DNA of 64,000 nucleotides, taken from assembly GCA_016722045.1 (NCBI GenBank), contig JADKGY010000025.1:45775-109774 (forward strand), in the 5' to 3' direction. The stretch is from Candidatus Opimibacter skivensis (lineage in GTDB: Bacteria > Bacteroidota > Bacteroidia > Chitinophagales > Saprospiraceae). Below are positions 1 through 8,955 of the stretch, one piece after another; the stretch's first letter is position 1, and every line of letters begins with the position of its first letter. Below the pieces are notes generated by a model. It was not told the DNA's origin. It was given only the letters and a program-made list of their open reading frames with translations, and did no database searches. A program made the position numbers and the translations under genes.

Positions 1-294
1 CACCACATCCCGATCCCTGACGGCCGGTTTAAAATATTGTTGATTCAATACCAGTCTTTCAGAACCTGTGTCCAGAATAAAATTTCCACTTAAAGTATCT
101 GCATTCGCCTGGACAACGATCAGATGCCCCACAAGAGAAAAAGGAATGTAGATCGTATTAAGATTTGGCCTGGCCGCCTCCGGAAAAGAAAGAGTACAAA
201 ATATATTTATTCCTCCAGGCTCCTCAGTTCCTTCCTTCCCATAACAAAATGCTATAGATAACAGATTGAAGAAGATGAAGAGATTTCGAATCAC
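1..294 (-). CDS. Aspartyl protease-like secreted protein, 5' part only
   Basis: The gene runs off the left edge of the window, so only its first 98 codons are visible. It reads from a GTG at 294, preceded at once by an in-frame stop, so no earlier start is possible. The first ~18 residues are hydrophobic and look like a signal peptide. Residues 72-78 read FILDTGS, the catalytic Asp-Thr-Gly motif of retropepsin-like aspartyl proteases, preceded by beta-strand-like text, as in the putative aspartyl protease domains common in Bacteroidota secreted proteins. The partner half and any PDZ domain would lie outside the window. The family is inferred from one motif and its context. Confidence 0.6.
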   Translation of the reverse strand, partial: MIRNLFIFFNLLSIAFCYGKEGTEEPGGINIFCTLSFPEAARPNLNTIYIPFSLVGHLIVVQANADTLSGNFILDTGSERLVLNQQYFKPAVRDRDVV

Positions 295-413
295 CCCGAA
301 TTAACTCATTTTTTTATAAAATTATTATATACTTGTTGAGGTCGGTTGACCGACGTTCTGGTGACTTCAAGGCTGTGCCTTGCGTTTTGAAGATTTTGCT
401 TTGGGCAGAACGG

Positions 414-3400
414 TTAACTTTCAATTGAAATATGAATCTCTTCCCCATCCATCCATTCCACACTTGTATACTTATCCATTGCGTGTATTTCCATCATTTC
501 CAAAATCGAGATAGGTACAACATTTATTGAATCCGCCAAGGTCTCAGTCTTGATATAATCCCCAAAATCAGCAACGGCCATCTCAATTCCGGACAAACCC
601 TCAACTTTTATTTTGATCCTGTCCGTCACATTCAGCCCACTACTCTTCCTCAGATTCTGTATCCTATTGACCAACTCACGCGCAGTTCCTTCCGCGATCA
701 ATTCATCATCCAATGTCACATCCAGTGCCACAGTGATACCATCTTCAGAGGCAACTTGCCATCCGGGGATATCTTCAGAGATGATTTCAATGTCCTCCCT
801 GACAGGCATAAATTCCTGTCCCTCGATCATCAATATCAATTCACCTCCAATTTCAAACCTGTTGATTTCCTCCTGCGAAAGCGCACTGATAAGATCTGCT
901 GCCGCCTTCATGTTTTTACCCAGCCGCTTGCCAAGGGTTTTGAAATTCGCTTTCGCTTTTTTCGACACAATGCCTGAAGTATTGGCGATGTATTCAATCC
1001 CTTTCACATTGACTTCTGATAAGATGAGATCCTTGACCTGATCGATATCTTCCTGAAACTTATCATCAAGTACAGGCAACATGATTTTCCGTAATGGCAA
1101 TCGGACACGCAGTTTCTCTTTTTTGCGGATCGACAATACAAGTGAACTGATATGCTGCGCATAATCCATTCGCCTGATCAACACTTCATCTTTCAATTCA
1201 TGAGAGGCTGCCGGAAGATCAGTCAGATGCACACTTTCAGGATACTGACCTGATGAAGACGTAAGATTACGATACAACCAATCCGCGAAAAATGGAGCGA
1301 CCGGTGATATCATCTGTGCTACAATGGTGAGACACTCAAATAATGTAGCATACGCCGCTTTCTTATCATCTGTCAATTCTCCTTTCCAAAAACGCCTCCG
1401 GTTTAATCGCACGTACCAATTCGAAAGATGATCATTGACAAAAGTTTCGATCTGGCGACATGCTGTCGTGACATCATATCCGTCCATGTCGACATGATAA
1501 TCATCTATCAGGGTGTGTAGCCTTGATAATATCCAGCGATCTATTTCAGGTCGTTCCGCTACAGTCATTATGCCTGGATCACTACTCTTCCAATGATCGA
1601 GATTAGCATACAGCGCAAAAAATGAATACGTATTATATAATGTACTGAATAGCTTTCTTGTCGTCTCCGTGATCCCGTCCTCATCAAATTTTAGATTGTC
1701 CCAAGGCTGTGCATTCGACAGCATATACCATCGTGGCGCATCAGCTCCATATTGATTGATGATCCGGAATGGGTCAACAGCATTGCCCAGCCGTTTGGAC
1801 ATCTTCTGCCCATTTTTGTCAAGCACCAAACCATTCGACACCACATTCTTAAATGCAACCGAATCTTTCACCATCACTGCGATAGCATGTAGTGTAAAAA
1901 ACCAACCTCTTGTCTGATCCACTCCTTCCGCAATAAAATCAGCAGGAAAATTTTGATTGAATACATCCACATTTTCAAATGGATAATGCCATTGTGCATA
2001 CGGCATCGAACCACTATCAAACCACACGTCGATCAGATCCGTCTCCCGCTTCATGACATTGCCTTTAGGTGAAAGCAATACAACATCATCAATAAAAGGT
2101 CTGTGCAAATCATCAGGAACTTGCTGAGAAAGATTCAATTTCTGATTTGCATTCTTGATTTCACTTGCAAGCTGCTCAATCGAACCGATACACATTTCTT
2201 CGCTACCATCCTCTGATCTCCAGATGGGAAGTGGAATGCCCCAGAAGCGTGATCGTGAGAGGTTCCAATCCTGCAGATTTTCAAGCCAGTTGCCAAATCT
2301 TTTCTCACCCGTATGTGCAGGCGTCCAGTTGATTGTCTTATTCAATTCAATCATTCTGTCTCTGCATGCTGTTGATTTGATAAACCAGCTATCCATCGGA
2401 TAATACAAAATCGGTTTATCTGTGCGCCAGCAATGTGGATAGTTGTGTTCATATTTTTGAACATTCAGTGCTTTCCCTTCGAGCTTCAATTGCACGGATA
2501 TATCGACATCTACATTTACATAATTCGGATCGTCTTTATAATCTTTCACATACCTTCCTGAATAGGGGCCTACATTTTCTTTGAACTTGCCGGTGAGATC
2601 CACAAGGGTAAGTGTACCTACGCCATTTGCTTTAGCTACCCGCTGGTCATCTGCACCGAATGAAGGAGCCGTATGCACAATACCTGTTCCATCGGATGTC
2701 GTCACATGATCACCTGTCAATACAACAAAGGCGTCCGTGCCATCGAGAAGAGGTTCGATTGGATTTCCAAAATCTAAAAGTTGTTCGTATCGGATGCCGC
2801 GCATTTTGCTTCCTTTGAATGGAGCGGATTGCGATTCGATGGCAGGTTGATTTTTTCCACCTATCCAATGACCCACTAATGCTTGTGCAAGCACCACGCT
2901 GACCTGTGCATCTGTATACGGATTTTTTGTTTTGATTTTGACATAATCGATATCCGGTCCTACTGATAGTGCAGTATTTGAAGGAAGCGTCCATGGTGTA
3001 GTTGTCCAGGCGAGTATCCTTACATCTTCATCATTGTCATCAAATAAAAATGAAGACTTATCATCACGATTCACCTTGAACATGGCGACGACAGTCGTAT
3101 CCTTCACCTCTTTGTATGCACCCGGCATATTCAGCTCGTGAGAACTCAAACCCGTTCCTGCAGCAGGAGAGTAAGGTTGTATAGTATAGCCTTTGTACAG
3201 AAGTCCTTTGTCGTAAAGAATCTTCAACAGATTCCATACAGACTCGATGTAATCATTTTTGTAGGTGATGTATGGATTATCAAGATCCACCCAATAGCCC
3301 ATCCGTCGTGTGATGTCATCCCATTCCGCTTTGTGGCGCATGACGGTCTCGCGGCATTTTGCATTATAATCTTCGATGGAGATTGTCTTCCCGATATCAT

Positions 3401-3716
3401 CTTTGGTGATGCCCAGTTCTTTTTCAACACTGAGTTCGATCGGAAGACCGTGTGTATCCCATCCGCCTTTGCGTTCGACGCGGTGACCTTTCAGTGTCTG
3501 ATAGCGGCAGAATAAATCCTTGATCGTGCGGGCCATGACGTGATGGATACCCGGCATACCATTGGCGCTCGGTGGTCCTTCATAGAATACCCACCGTTTG
3601 TCTTCCGGTCGTTGGGTGACACTCTTTTCAAAAATGCCATGTTCCTCCCACCAGCTCAGGAGTTCTTTATCGATCGCCGGGAGATTCAGTCCTTTATATT
3701 CGGGATATAGTTTCAT
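414..3716 (-). CDS. ileS: Isoleucyl-tRNA synthetase
   Basis: Class I aminoacyl-tRNA synthetase that charges tRNA-Ile in the cytoplasm; 1100 residues. The HIGH-type motif is at residues 47-59 (GPPSANGMPGIHH) and the KMSKR loop at about 634-638. The editing domain lies between them, and an anticodon-binding region and a long C-terminal extension follow. The length, the KMSKR form and the lack of an obvious C-terminal zinc-finger cysteine cluster point to the eukaryote-like IleRS2 type, which is often associated with mupirocin insensitivity; that phenotype is inference only. The gene is transcribed alone behind a leader peptide/terminator element at 3741-3834, which probably controls it. The start at 3716 is the first Met of a conserved N-terminus, 24 bases after the terminator U-run. 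Confidence 0.97.
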   Translation of the reverse strand: MKLYPEYKGLNLPAIDKELLSWWEEHGIFEKSVTQRPEDKRWVFYEGPPSANGMPGIHHVMARTIKDLFCRYQTLKGHRVERKGGWDTHGLPIELSVEKELGITKDDIGKTISIEDYNAKCRETVMRHKAEWDDITRRMGYWVDLDNPYITYKNDYIESVWNLLKILYDKGLLYKGYTIQPYSPAAGTGLSSHELNMPGAYKEVKDTTVVAMFKVNRDDKSSFLFDDNDEDVRILAWTTTPWTLPSNTALSVGPDIDYVKIKTKNPYTDAQVSVVLAQALVGHWIGGKNQPAIESQSAPFKGSKMRGIRYEQLLDFGNPIEPLLDGTDAFVVLTGDHVTTSDGTGIVHTAPSFGADDQRVAKANGVGTLTLVDLTGKFKENVGPYSGRYVKDYKDDPNYVNVDVDISVQLKLEGKALNVQKYEHNYPHCWRTDKPILYYPMDSWFIKSTACRDRMIELNKTINWTPAHTGEKRFGNWLENLQDWNLSRSRFWGIPLPIWRSEDGSEEMCIGSIEQLASEIKNANQKLNLSQQVPDDLHRPFIDDVVLLSPKGNVMKRETDLIDVWFDSGSMPYAQWHYPFENVDVFNQNFPADFIAEGVDQTRGWFFTLHAIAVMVKDSVAFKNVVSNGLVLDKNGQKMSKRLGNAVDPFRIINQYGADAPRWYMLSNAQPWDNLKFDEDGITETTRKLFSTLYNTYSFFALYANLDHWKSSDPGIMTVAERPEIDRWILSRLHTLIDDYHVDMDGYDVTTACRQIETFVNDHLSNWYVRLNRRRFWKGELTDDKKAAYATLFECLTIVAQMISPVAPFFADWLYRNLTSSSGQYPESVHLTDLPAASHELKDEVLIRRMDYAQHISSLVLSIRKKEKLRVRLPLRKIMLPVLDDKFQEDIDQVKDLILSEVNVKGIEYIANTSGIVSKKAKANFKTLGKRLGKNMKAAADLISALSQEEINRFEIGGELILMIEGQEFMPVREDIEIISEDIPGWQVASEDGITVALDVTLDDELIAEGTARELVNRIQNLRKSSGLNVTDRIKIKVEGLSGIEMAVADFGDYIKTETLADSINVVPISILEMMEIHAMDKYTSVEWMDGEEIHISIES

Positions 3717-3740
3717 GTCAGTAGTTCAATGCCTTAAATT

Positions 3741-3790
3741 AAAAAAGCCCCGACTGCAATCTGACGGGGCCTCTTAAAGCTTAGATTGCA
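3741..3790 (-). promoter_or_regulatory. ileS transcription attenuator (terminator/antiterminator)
   Basis: Read on the minus strand, a GC-rich hairpin (arms 3770-3765 and 3752-3747, GCCCCG/CGGGGC) is followed by a run of six U at 3746-3741, a rho-independent terminator between the leader peptide and ileS. The loop holds AGATTGCA (3762-3755), the exact complement of TGCAATCT at 3790-3783, so an alternative 8-bp helix would trap the 5' arm of the terminator inside its loop. A ribosome finishing the leader peptide at 3799 should cover the 3790-3783 arm and allow termination. A ribosome stalled on the Ile codons should leave it free. The pairing is seen in the sequence; the regulation is inferred. 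Confidence 0.75.
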
Positions 3791-3798
3791 ATGGTGTA

Positions 3799-3834
3799 TT
3801 ACGTGATAATGATTTGACCTATTATTCTATTCAT
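3799..3834 (-). CDS. ileS leader peptide (Ile-rich, 11 aa)
   Basis: A short ORF just upstream of ileS on the same strand reads MNRIIGQIIIT then TAA. Five of its 11 codons are isoleucine (ATA ATA, then ATC ATT ATC). It ends 9 bases before the first arm of a predicted antiterminator. This is the arrangement of classical amino-acid attenuators, in which ribosomes stalling on scarce charged tRNA switch off a downstream terminator. No clear Shine-Dalgarno is present. A TACCTTTA box at 3843-3850, one base off the Bacteroidota -7 consensus, would start the transcript at or just before the leader ATG. Confidence 0.75.
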   Translation of the reverse strand: MNRIIGQIIIT

Positions 3835-3850
3835 CAGGGGCGTAAAGGTA

Positions 3851-4318
3851 GTAAAAAGGTGATGATTAAAAGATGTGAAAAAAGGAGAGATTTATTTGCC
3901 CATCTCAGATGCCATTACAAATCAGGCTTCATAGGTAAATGAGCGAATTAATAATTTTTCAAGTAGAAAAAATCATTTGACATACACAGCTAAGAACCTT
4001 CGTGTAGTTAGAGATTAATTTTTTTTTTGATTTACATTAAAATAAATTTGCATTTCCAAGGTTAATCCTGTATATTCGTTTACAGTTCCCCTTCATTATC
4101 CTCCACGAAAGGATTACAGTTCCCCTTCATTATCCTCCACGAAAGGATTGCACCTCCCCTTCATTAAACTCTGTTACAGGGCACTTACCTCTTTAATTAT
4201 TTTCTTGTTCAAAACAGGACTATAGAAGTCATTTTTTTAACAAGAAATTTCATTATTGATATTGATCATACAAATGATCAAGGTGTATTCTATTTCTTAA
4301 TTTATAAATCTTATAATC
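3851..4318. other. Intergenic stretch with a tandem repeat
   Basis: No convincing gene in either direction. AT-rich. The only structure seen is the 34-base tandem repeat at 4082-4166, listed separately. It separates divergent transcription units: the ileS leader to the left and the secreted metalloprotease to the right. Confidence 0.6.
4082..4166 (+). repeat. 34-bp tandem repeat, two full copies plus a partial third
   Basis: Copies at 4082-4115 and 4116-4149 are identical (core TTCCCCTTCATTATCC, ending CGAAAGGATT). A diverged third copy begins at 4150 and keeps CCCCTTCATTA. It lies 150-240 bases upstream of the secreted metalloprotease gene. There are no spacers, so it is not a CRISPR. Confidence 0.85.
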
Positions 4319-7300
4319 ATGAGACCATTGCTTATATTACCACCTAAATCTGATTTAATACAAAGTGGAATTCTTCTCCTACTTATTTCTATGGCAATCA
4401 ATTCACTGATAAGCCAGGATATTGATTTATGTGGGATGTTTCCACCTCATCAAGCGACTTCCAATGACCCGGATTCAATTTATTGGGATAGGTTTGGGAA
4501 TTCGTATAATTTATATAGTTCATTTCCAGGAGAAAACACTCTCGAAAGATCAATACAATTCTGTGGGTATTATGAGATAGATTATGATATTGATGTGACT
4601 CAATCATTTAGAGACCGAATATGTGAAGTTTTTGAAAGTTTATCTGAGCTAATTCCACAAAGGATAAATAAAAGTTCATGTGGTGATACCTATAACCCTA
4701 AAAGGGTAAAAGTAAGGATTGGTTTAGATACTTTAAGTTCAAAAATATTGGCCGTATCGTCTTCCTTCTACGGCATGGGTGGTTCATACCTTCAAAATTG
4801 TAATGAGGTTCGGGAAAATAAAGTGTACTTAAAAATTAACGGAGGATTAGCGGACCCTCCTTATCCAATATTTTTATTCTATGATGGTAGAATAACCATA
4901 AATATTAATGATACAATAAAGTGGTTTACTGGTCTGGAAAATACTCCAAATGATTCATTTGATCTATTCTCTGTTATTCTCCATGAAGCAGGTCATTTGC
5001 TGGGATTTGCATCGTTAATCGATTCTTCTGGTCCAGTCGCAGGATATATTTCATTATGGGACAAGATGATATTTACTACACCCGAGTATTTAGAAAACAA
5101 TCAAAGTGAAAATGTTGTACCGTTATTCACAAGTGATTGTGTTTCAAATTGTTGGGATTTAAATGGACATTTATTTGGTAATTACAGTGAATTAAACCAA
5201 GCTTTAGTGGATAATTGTTCAGAATTTGGTAATATTGATTTTGTATTTGGAGAACACGCTGTTGCACCTATTTATGGGGGGGATTTGATAGAAAATAGAC
5301 TAAACAGTTTGAGTCATTTGCATCCGAACTGTAACAATGAGTCCATTGATTATGTTATGCAAAGATTTTTATCAAAAGGCCACCAACGCAGAGAATTTAC
5401 ACAACCTGAACTTAATATTTTATGTGAGTTGGGTTATAATTTGAATAAGTGTGAAAGCTGCTTCATTACAAGCAACTCGGAAATAATAGAATTTAATGAG
5501 AATTTATTTACAGATCCCTTTTTCTATGGCTGCGTGAATGATACAATTATCATCAAATTTGATGATATTCTTTGCAATGATTTTACGAATAGTGATTCTA
5601 TAAGTATTAGTTCGTGGGAATCTCCTGATGGGGTTAATGTAGTAAGTAACGATTCAAGTTTTTTAATATCTTCATCATCTGTTGGAGTTTTTGTGATTGT
5701 TTATACGCTAAAAGGATGTGATTGTCATTTATTAAATGCATCTTTTAGGGTGCATTTTGGACCATGCTTTGATTGTTCACAGATTGACCCCTGCCTAAAC
5801 CTAACCTGTGTGAATGGTTTTGAGCAATTCCCAATAGAAAATAACTCATACCTCGTTCAACCTGAATTATCGGACGGTGGCTATTGGGTTTACGAGAATA
5901 TTCCAACCAATTCAGTTGATGTTTGTATTGACTCTGTGGGTAATAAATACTTAAATATGGCAGGATTCTCGTATGACTTAGAAGGGCTTTGTCTAAAACT
6001 AAATGAGCCCATTGAACCAGGATGCAAATTATTGATTAACCTCAAAGCTTCAAGTTTTGTTTCTGATTCAAAACTGAGAATCCATGTAAGCAAGCATCCA
6101 CCCTGTAATTTTGCTGATGCAAGAATTAGATTGGAATGCATTCCAACTAATTGTGGTACATATCAGTTTAATCCTATTTGTGTTGATGAAATTTCAATTG
6201 ATAATTTGTCAGGGAGTGTCTCATGTACAAGTAGTCCAAATCTTCATTCTATTGATGAATACGTATGGGTCAACAACACTGGGGATACCATTAATTATGT
6301 CATACTTTCTCCTGGTATCAATGAAACAACAATAAAAATTGATGACATTATTATTCGAAAGGTTTGTCTTAATTCATGTTTCACTTATCAATACCTTGAA
6401 GTTTGTAATGATTTAGCCTTTACGGCTTGTGATCAAGATTCGTCTATTACACATTTTTGGAAATTTGGAGACAATAGCACCTCTACTGCATTGAATCCAT
6501 CCCATTTATATACTCATGCTGATACATTTGTCGTCAAACACATAGTGGGTGACATATGCGGAAATTTAGATTCGACAACTCTGAATATTATTGTTAATAC
6601 ACAAACAGGAGAATGTTGCCCAGACACTTTAATATCAAATTCTACTATATGGGATTCTACCAATGTACCACACAATGGCAGGTTTCATACGATCACAGTA
6701 AATCATGGAGTCGCTTTCACTATATCTGATGATTTGACATTACAGTTTTGTCAGGATGGGGCTTTAGTGATCCAACCCGGAGGATATGTAGATCTGGCGG
6801 GAAAGCTAACATCTTATGGGGATATGACCTGGAAAGGTGTATTTGTCGCCGGAGATACTTCGTTGAGTCAGGCAATTGATTTTAATTCCGGAGGATTTCA
6901 TGGACTTCAACAGGGTTTCCTCAATACAAGAGAGGGTTCTATAATAGAGAATGCTATGATAGGCGTGCGAAATTATGGTTTGAACGAATTTGAGAGTGCA
7001 GGAGGAATGATCCGTTGTGACCAAACCGAATTTTTAAATAACACGATTGGAGTTGATTTTGGCCCTTATCAAAACTTTAATGGTGCTCAGCCCATACCCT
7101 CGCTAGGCAGCTTTGAAAATTGTACATTTTTGACAAACGAAGATTATCATTTGAATGAGCCGTTTTATGCGTTTGTCAATTTACTGAAAGTGGATGGAAT
7201 GAGTTTCAGAGCTTGTACTTTTGAAAACAACCTTTTACCAACACTTCCATCATCTATTGCAGATTTTGGGTTCGGTATCCAGGCTGTGAGCGCAGGCTTT

Positions 7301-8953
7301 GGAGTTTATGCTTCCAGTTCAACGGGAGGAATCTTTCCCTGCACAGACCCATGTATAGTTTATGACAGGACAACTTTTAATGGACTTGGCCTGGGTATCT
7401 GTGTGTCTACTTTGGACAAAAACAGACTTTATTACGTATATCAGGCGGAATTCAGTAATTGTTATAGGGGTATAACCAGCATTGGTACAACCGGGGGAAC
7501 TATATTATTTAACAGGTTTTTATTTGGTGATGTGCCTGGTAATTTTTCGCACGGCCAGATCGGAGTAGATCTTCATTTTGATCACAACGGGTTTGTACTA
7601 CAGGAGAACACGTTTGAACTAACTACAGATCAAACAGATCTCAATACCATTGGGATATTAAGCAATGGTATTGGCGCATTTGATAATAATATCAGTAGAG
7701 ATTCATTTATTGGTATTGAGACCGCAAATCAGGCCTTTGGAGTTAATGCAGATACCAATATTTTTTTCCCTAGGGGACTTATTTATCTATGCAATATCAA
7801 TGAAGAAACTCCTGCATACGGGTACGACTTTCATATACCTAATACTCCAGCCTTAGACTTAATCCATCCATTTCAGACTCCAGGCTCATCTCAGGGATCG
7901 AATATTGCAACTGGTAATCGTTTTGCATACACGGCAAATGATTTTAATAATTACGGAGACGGTAATATTTTGTTCTGGTTCTATGAAAATGGTCAAAATG
8001 AGGAACCGCGCGATTCCTTTTCGTTAGGGATAACAAGTTCATTCGGCATACAAAATTCATGTGAAATGGAATATTGTGCACCTCCTTGTATTGAAGACAT
8101 TGACGATATCAAGGGAAATTATTTTACAAATATTGATTCGTTAGATGCGGCAGTTGAGGTTTATAATGAAGCTATTATTTTGGCTATTCCGGAAAAGATT
8201 CAGGCAGCAAGGTCAAAAGCAGTTTTCTTCAGGAGAGAAGCCTCAAATGATGCATACAGTGTAATTATTCATTTGATGATCGATACACTTGATTATAATG
8301 TGGATTCTTTAATCCGATGGTACGGTTATTTAGATACTTATGGCGCTGATTTGATGATTGCTGGTGAGTTTGTTGTGAAACATCATTATGATGAAGCTTT
8401 AGGCTTTCTGGAAACCCTATCTTCACGAAGAATATTGTCATCTGAGCAAAATATAGATCTGGAATATATGGAAAACATATACACCATGCTTGCTACCAAA
8501 AATGTAACTTTGCTAGATAATGTAGACCTCTCGAATTTGCGTTCTATAGCGTATTCCAACATTGGAATGTCAGCTGGTGTTTCAAGATCAATTCTTTCTA
8601 TATATAAGGAATTTATTCCTCTGCCATATTATCTTGGACAGCAGATAAAATTTAGAGTTTCTGAATCTGAATCTCAACATGAAAATAAAACAACTCCTAA
8701 TGAAGAAATATTGAAAATATACCCAAGTCCAGCTGGTGACTTTGTTACGATTACTTGGGATGAAGAGAAATTCCAACCTAATTTCATATTTGTTGTTGAC
8801 ATGTATGGACGAAAAATTCAAGCTTTGGATAAAAAGTTACAACCTTTAACTGTATTGGAGACTTTTGATTGGCCAAATGGATTATATCGGGTTGTGGCTC
8901 AGAGCAAGGAAGGAAATATTATTTCCGGAAAAGTAATCATTATCAGAAATTGA
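4319..8953 (+). CDS. Secreted zinc metalloprotease-like protein with PKD, beta-helix and T9SS sorting domain
   Basis: 1544 residues. A hydrophobic stretch at about 18-33 looks like a signal sequence. HEAGHLLGF at 222-230 is a zinc-metalloprotease HExxH helix followed by Gly; the usual third histidine of HExxHxxGxxH is Ser here, so the third zinc ligand must be elsewhere or the site is altered. A PKD-like segment (HFWKFGDNST) lies near 710-745. A glycine/asparagine-rich stretch from ~780 to ~1250 with repeated strand-turn text looks like a right-handed beta helix. The last ~85 residues form a type A T9SS sorting domain (KIYPSPAGDF, then MYGRKI). The protein is probably exported across the outer membrane and either anchored or released. 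The next gene follows after two bases. Substrate unknown. Confidence 0.8.
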   Translation: MRPLLILPPKSDLIQSGILLLLISMAINSLISQDIDLCGMFPPHQATSNDPDSIYWDRFGNSYNLYSSFPGENTLERSIQFCGYYEIDYDIDVTQSFRDRICEVFESLSELIPQRINKSSCGDTYNPKRVKVRIGLDTLSSKILAVSSSFYGMGGSYLQNCNEVRENKVYLKINGGLADPPYPIFLFYDGRITININDTIKWFTGLENTPNDSFDLFSVILHEAGHLLGFASLIDSSGPVAGYISLWDKMIFTTPEYLENNQSENVVPLFTSDCVSNCWDLNGHLFGNYSELNQALVDNCSEFGNIDFVFGEHAVAPIYGGDLIENRLNSLSHLHPNCNNESIDYVMQRFLSKGHQRREFTQPELNILCELGYNLNKCESCFITSNSEIIEFNENLFTDPFFYGCVNDTIIIKFDDILCNDFTNSDSISISSWESPDGVNVVSNDSSFLISSSSVGVFVIVYTLKGCDCHLLNASFRVHFGPCFDCSQIDPCLNLTCVNGFEQFPIENNSYLVQPELSDGGYWVYENIPTNSVDVCIDSVGNKYLNMAGFSYDLEGLCLKLNEPIEPGCKLLINLKASSFVSDSKLRIHVSKHPPCNFADARIRLECIPTNCGTYQFNPICVDEISIDNLSGSVSCTSSPNLHSIDEYVWVNNTGDTINYVILSPGINETTIKIDDIIIRKVCLNSCFTYQYLEVCNDLAFTACDQDSSITHFWKFGDNSTSTALNPSHLYTHADTFVVKHIVGDICGNLDSTTLNIIVNTQTGECCPDTLISNSTIWDSTNVPHNGRFHTITVNHGVAFTISDDLTLQFCQDGALVIQPGGYVDLAGKLTSYGDMTWKGVFVAGDTSLSQAIDFNSGGFHGLQQGFLNTREGSIIENAMIGVRNYGLNEFESAGGMIRCDQTEFLNNTIGVDFGPYQNFNGAQPIPSLGSFENCTFLTNEDYHLNEPFYAFVNLLKVDGMSFRACTFENNLLPTLPSSIADFGFGIQAVSAGFGVYASSSTGGIFPCTDPCIVYDRTTFNGLGLGICVSTLDKNRLYYVYQAEFSNCYRGITSIGTTGGTILFNRFLFGDVPGNFSHGQIGVDLHFDHNGFVLQENTFELTTDQTDLNTIGILSNGIGAFDNNISRDSFIGIETANQAFGVNADTNIFFPRGLIYLCNINEETPAYGYDFHIPNTPALDLIHPFQTPGSSQGSNIATGNRFAYTANDFNNYGDGNILFWFYENGQNEEPRDSFSLGITSSFGIQNSCEMEYCAPPCIEDIDDIKGNYFTNIDSLDAAVEVYNEAIILAIPEKIQAARSKAVFFRREASNDAYSVIIHLMIDTLDYNVDSLIRWYGYLDTYGADLMIAGEFVVKHHYDEALGFLETLSSRRILSSEQNIDLEYMENIYTMLATKNVTLLDNVDLSNLRSIAYSNIGMSAGVSRSILSIYKEFIPLPYYLGQQIKFRVSESESQHENKTTPNEEILKIYPSPAGDFVTITWDEEKFQPNFIFVVDMYGRKIQALDKKLQPLTVLETFDWPNGLYRVVAQSKEGNIISGKVIIIRN

Positions 8954-8955
8954 GA

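Noticed and set aside
3741..3850. T-box riboswitch upstream of ileS
   Set aside because: No T-box sequence or long specifier stem. A leader peptide with five Ile codons explains the terminator better.
4082..4166. CRISPR-like repeats
   Set aside because: Copies are directly adjacent without spacers and number only two to three.
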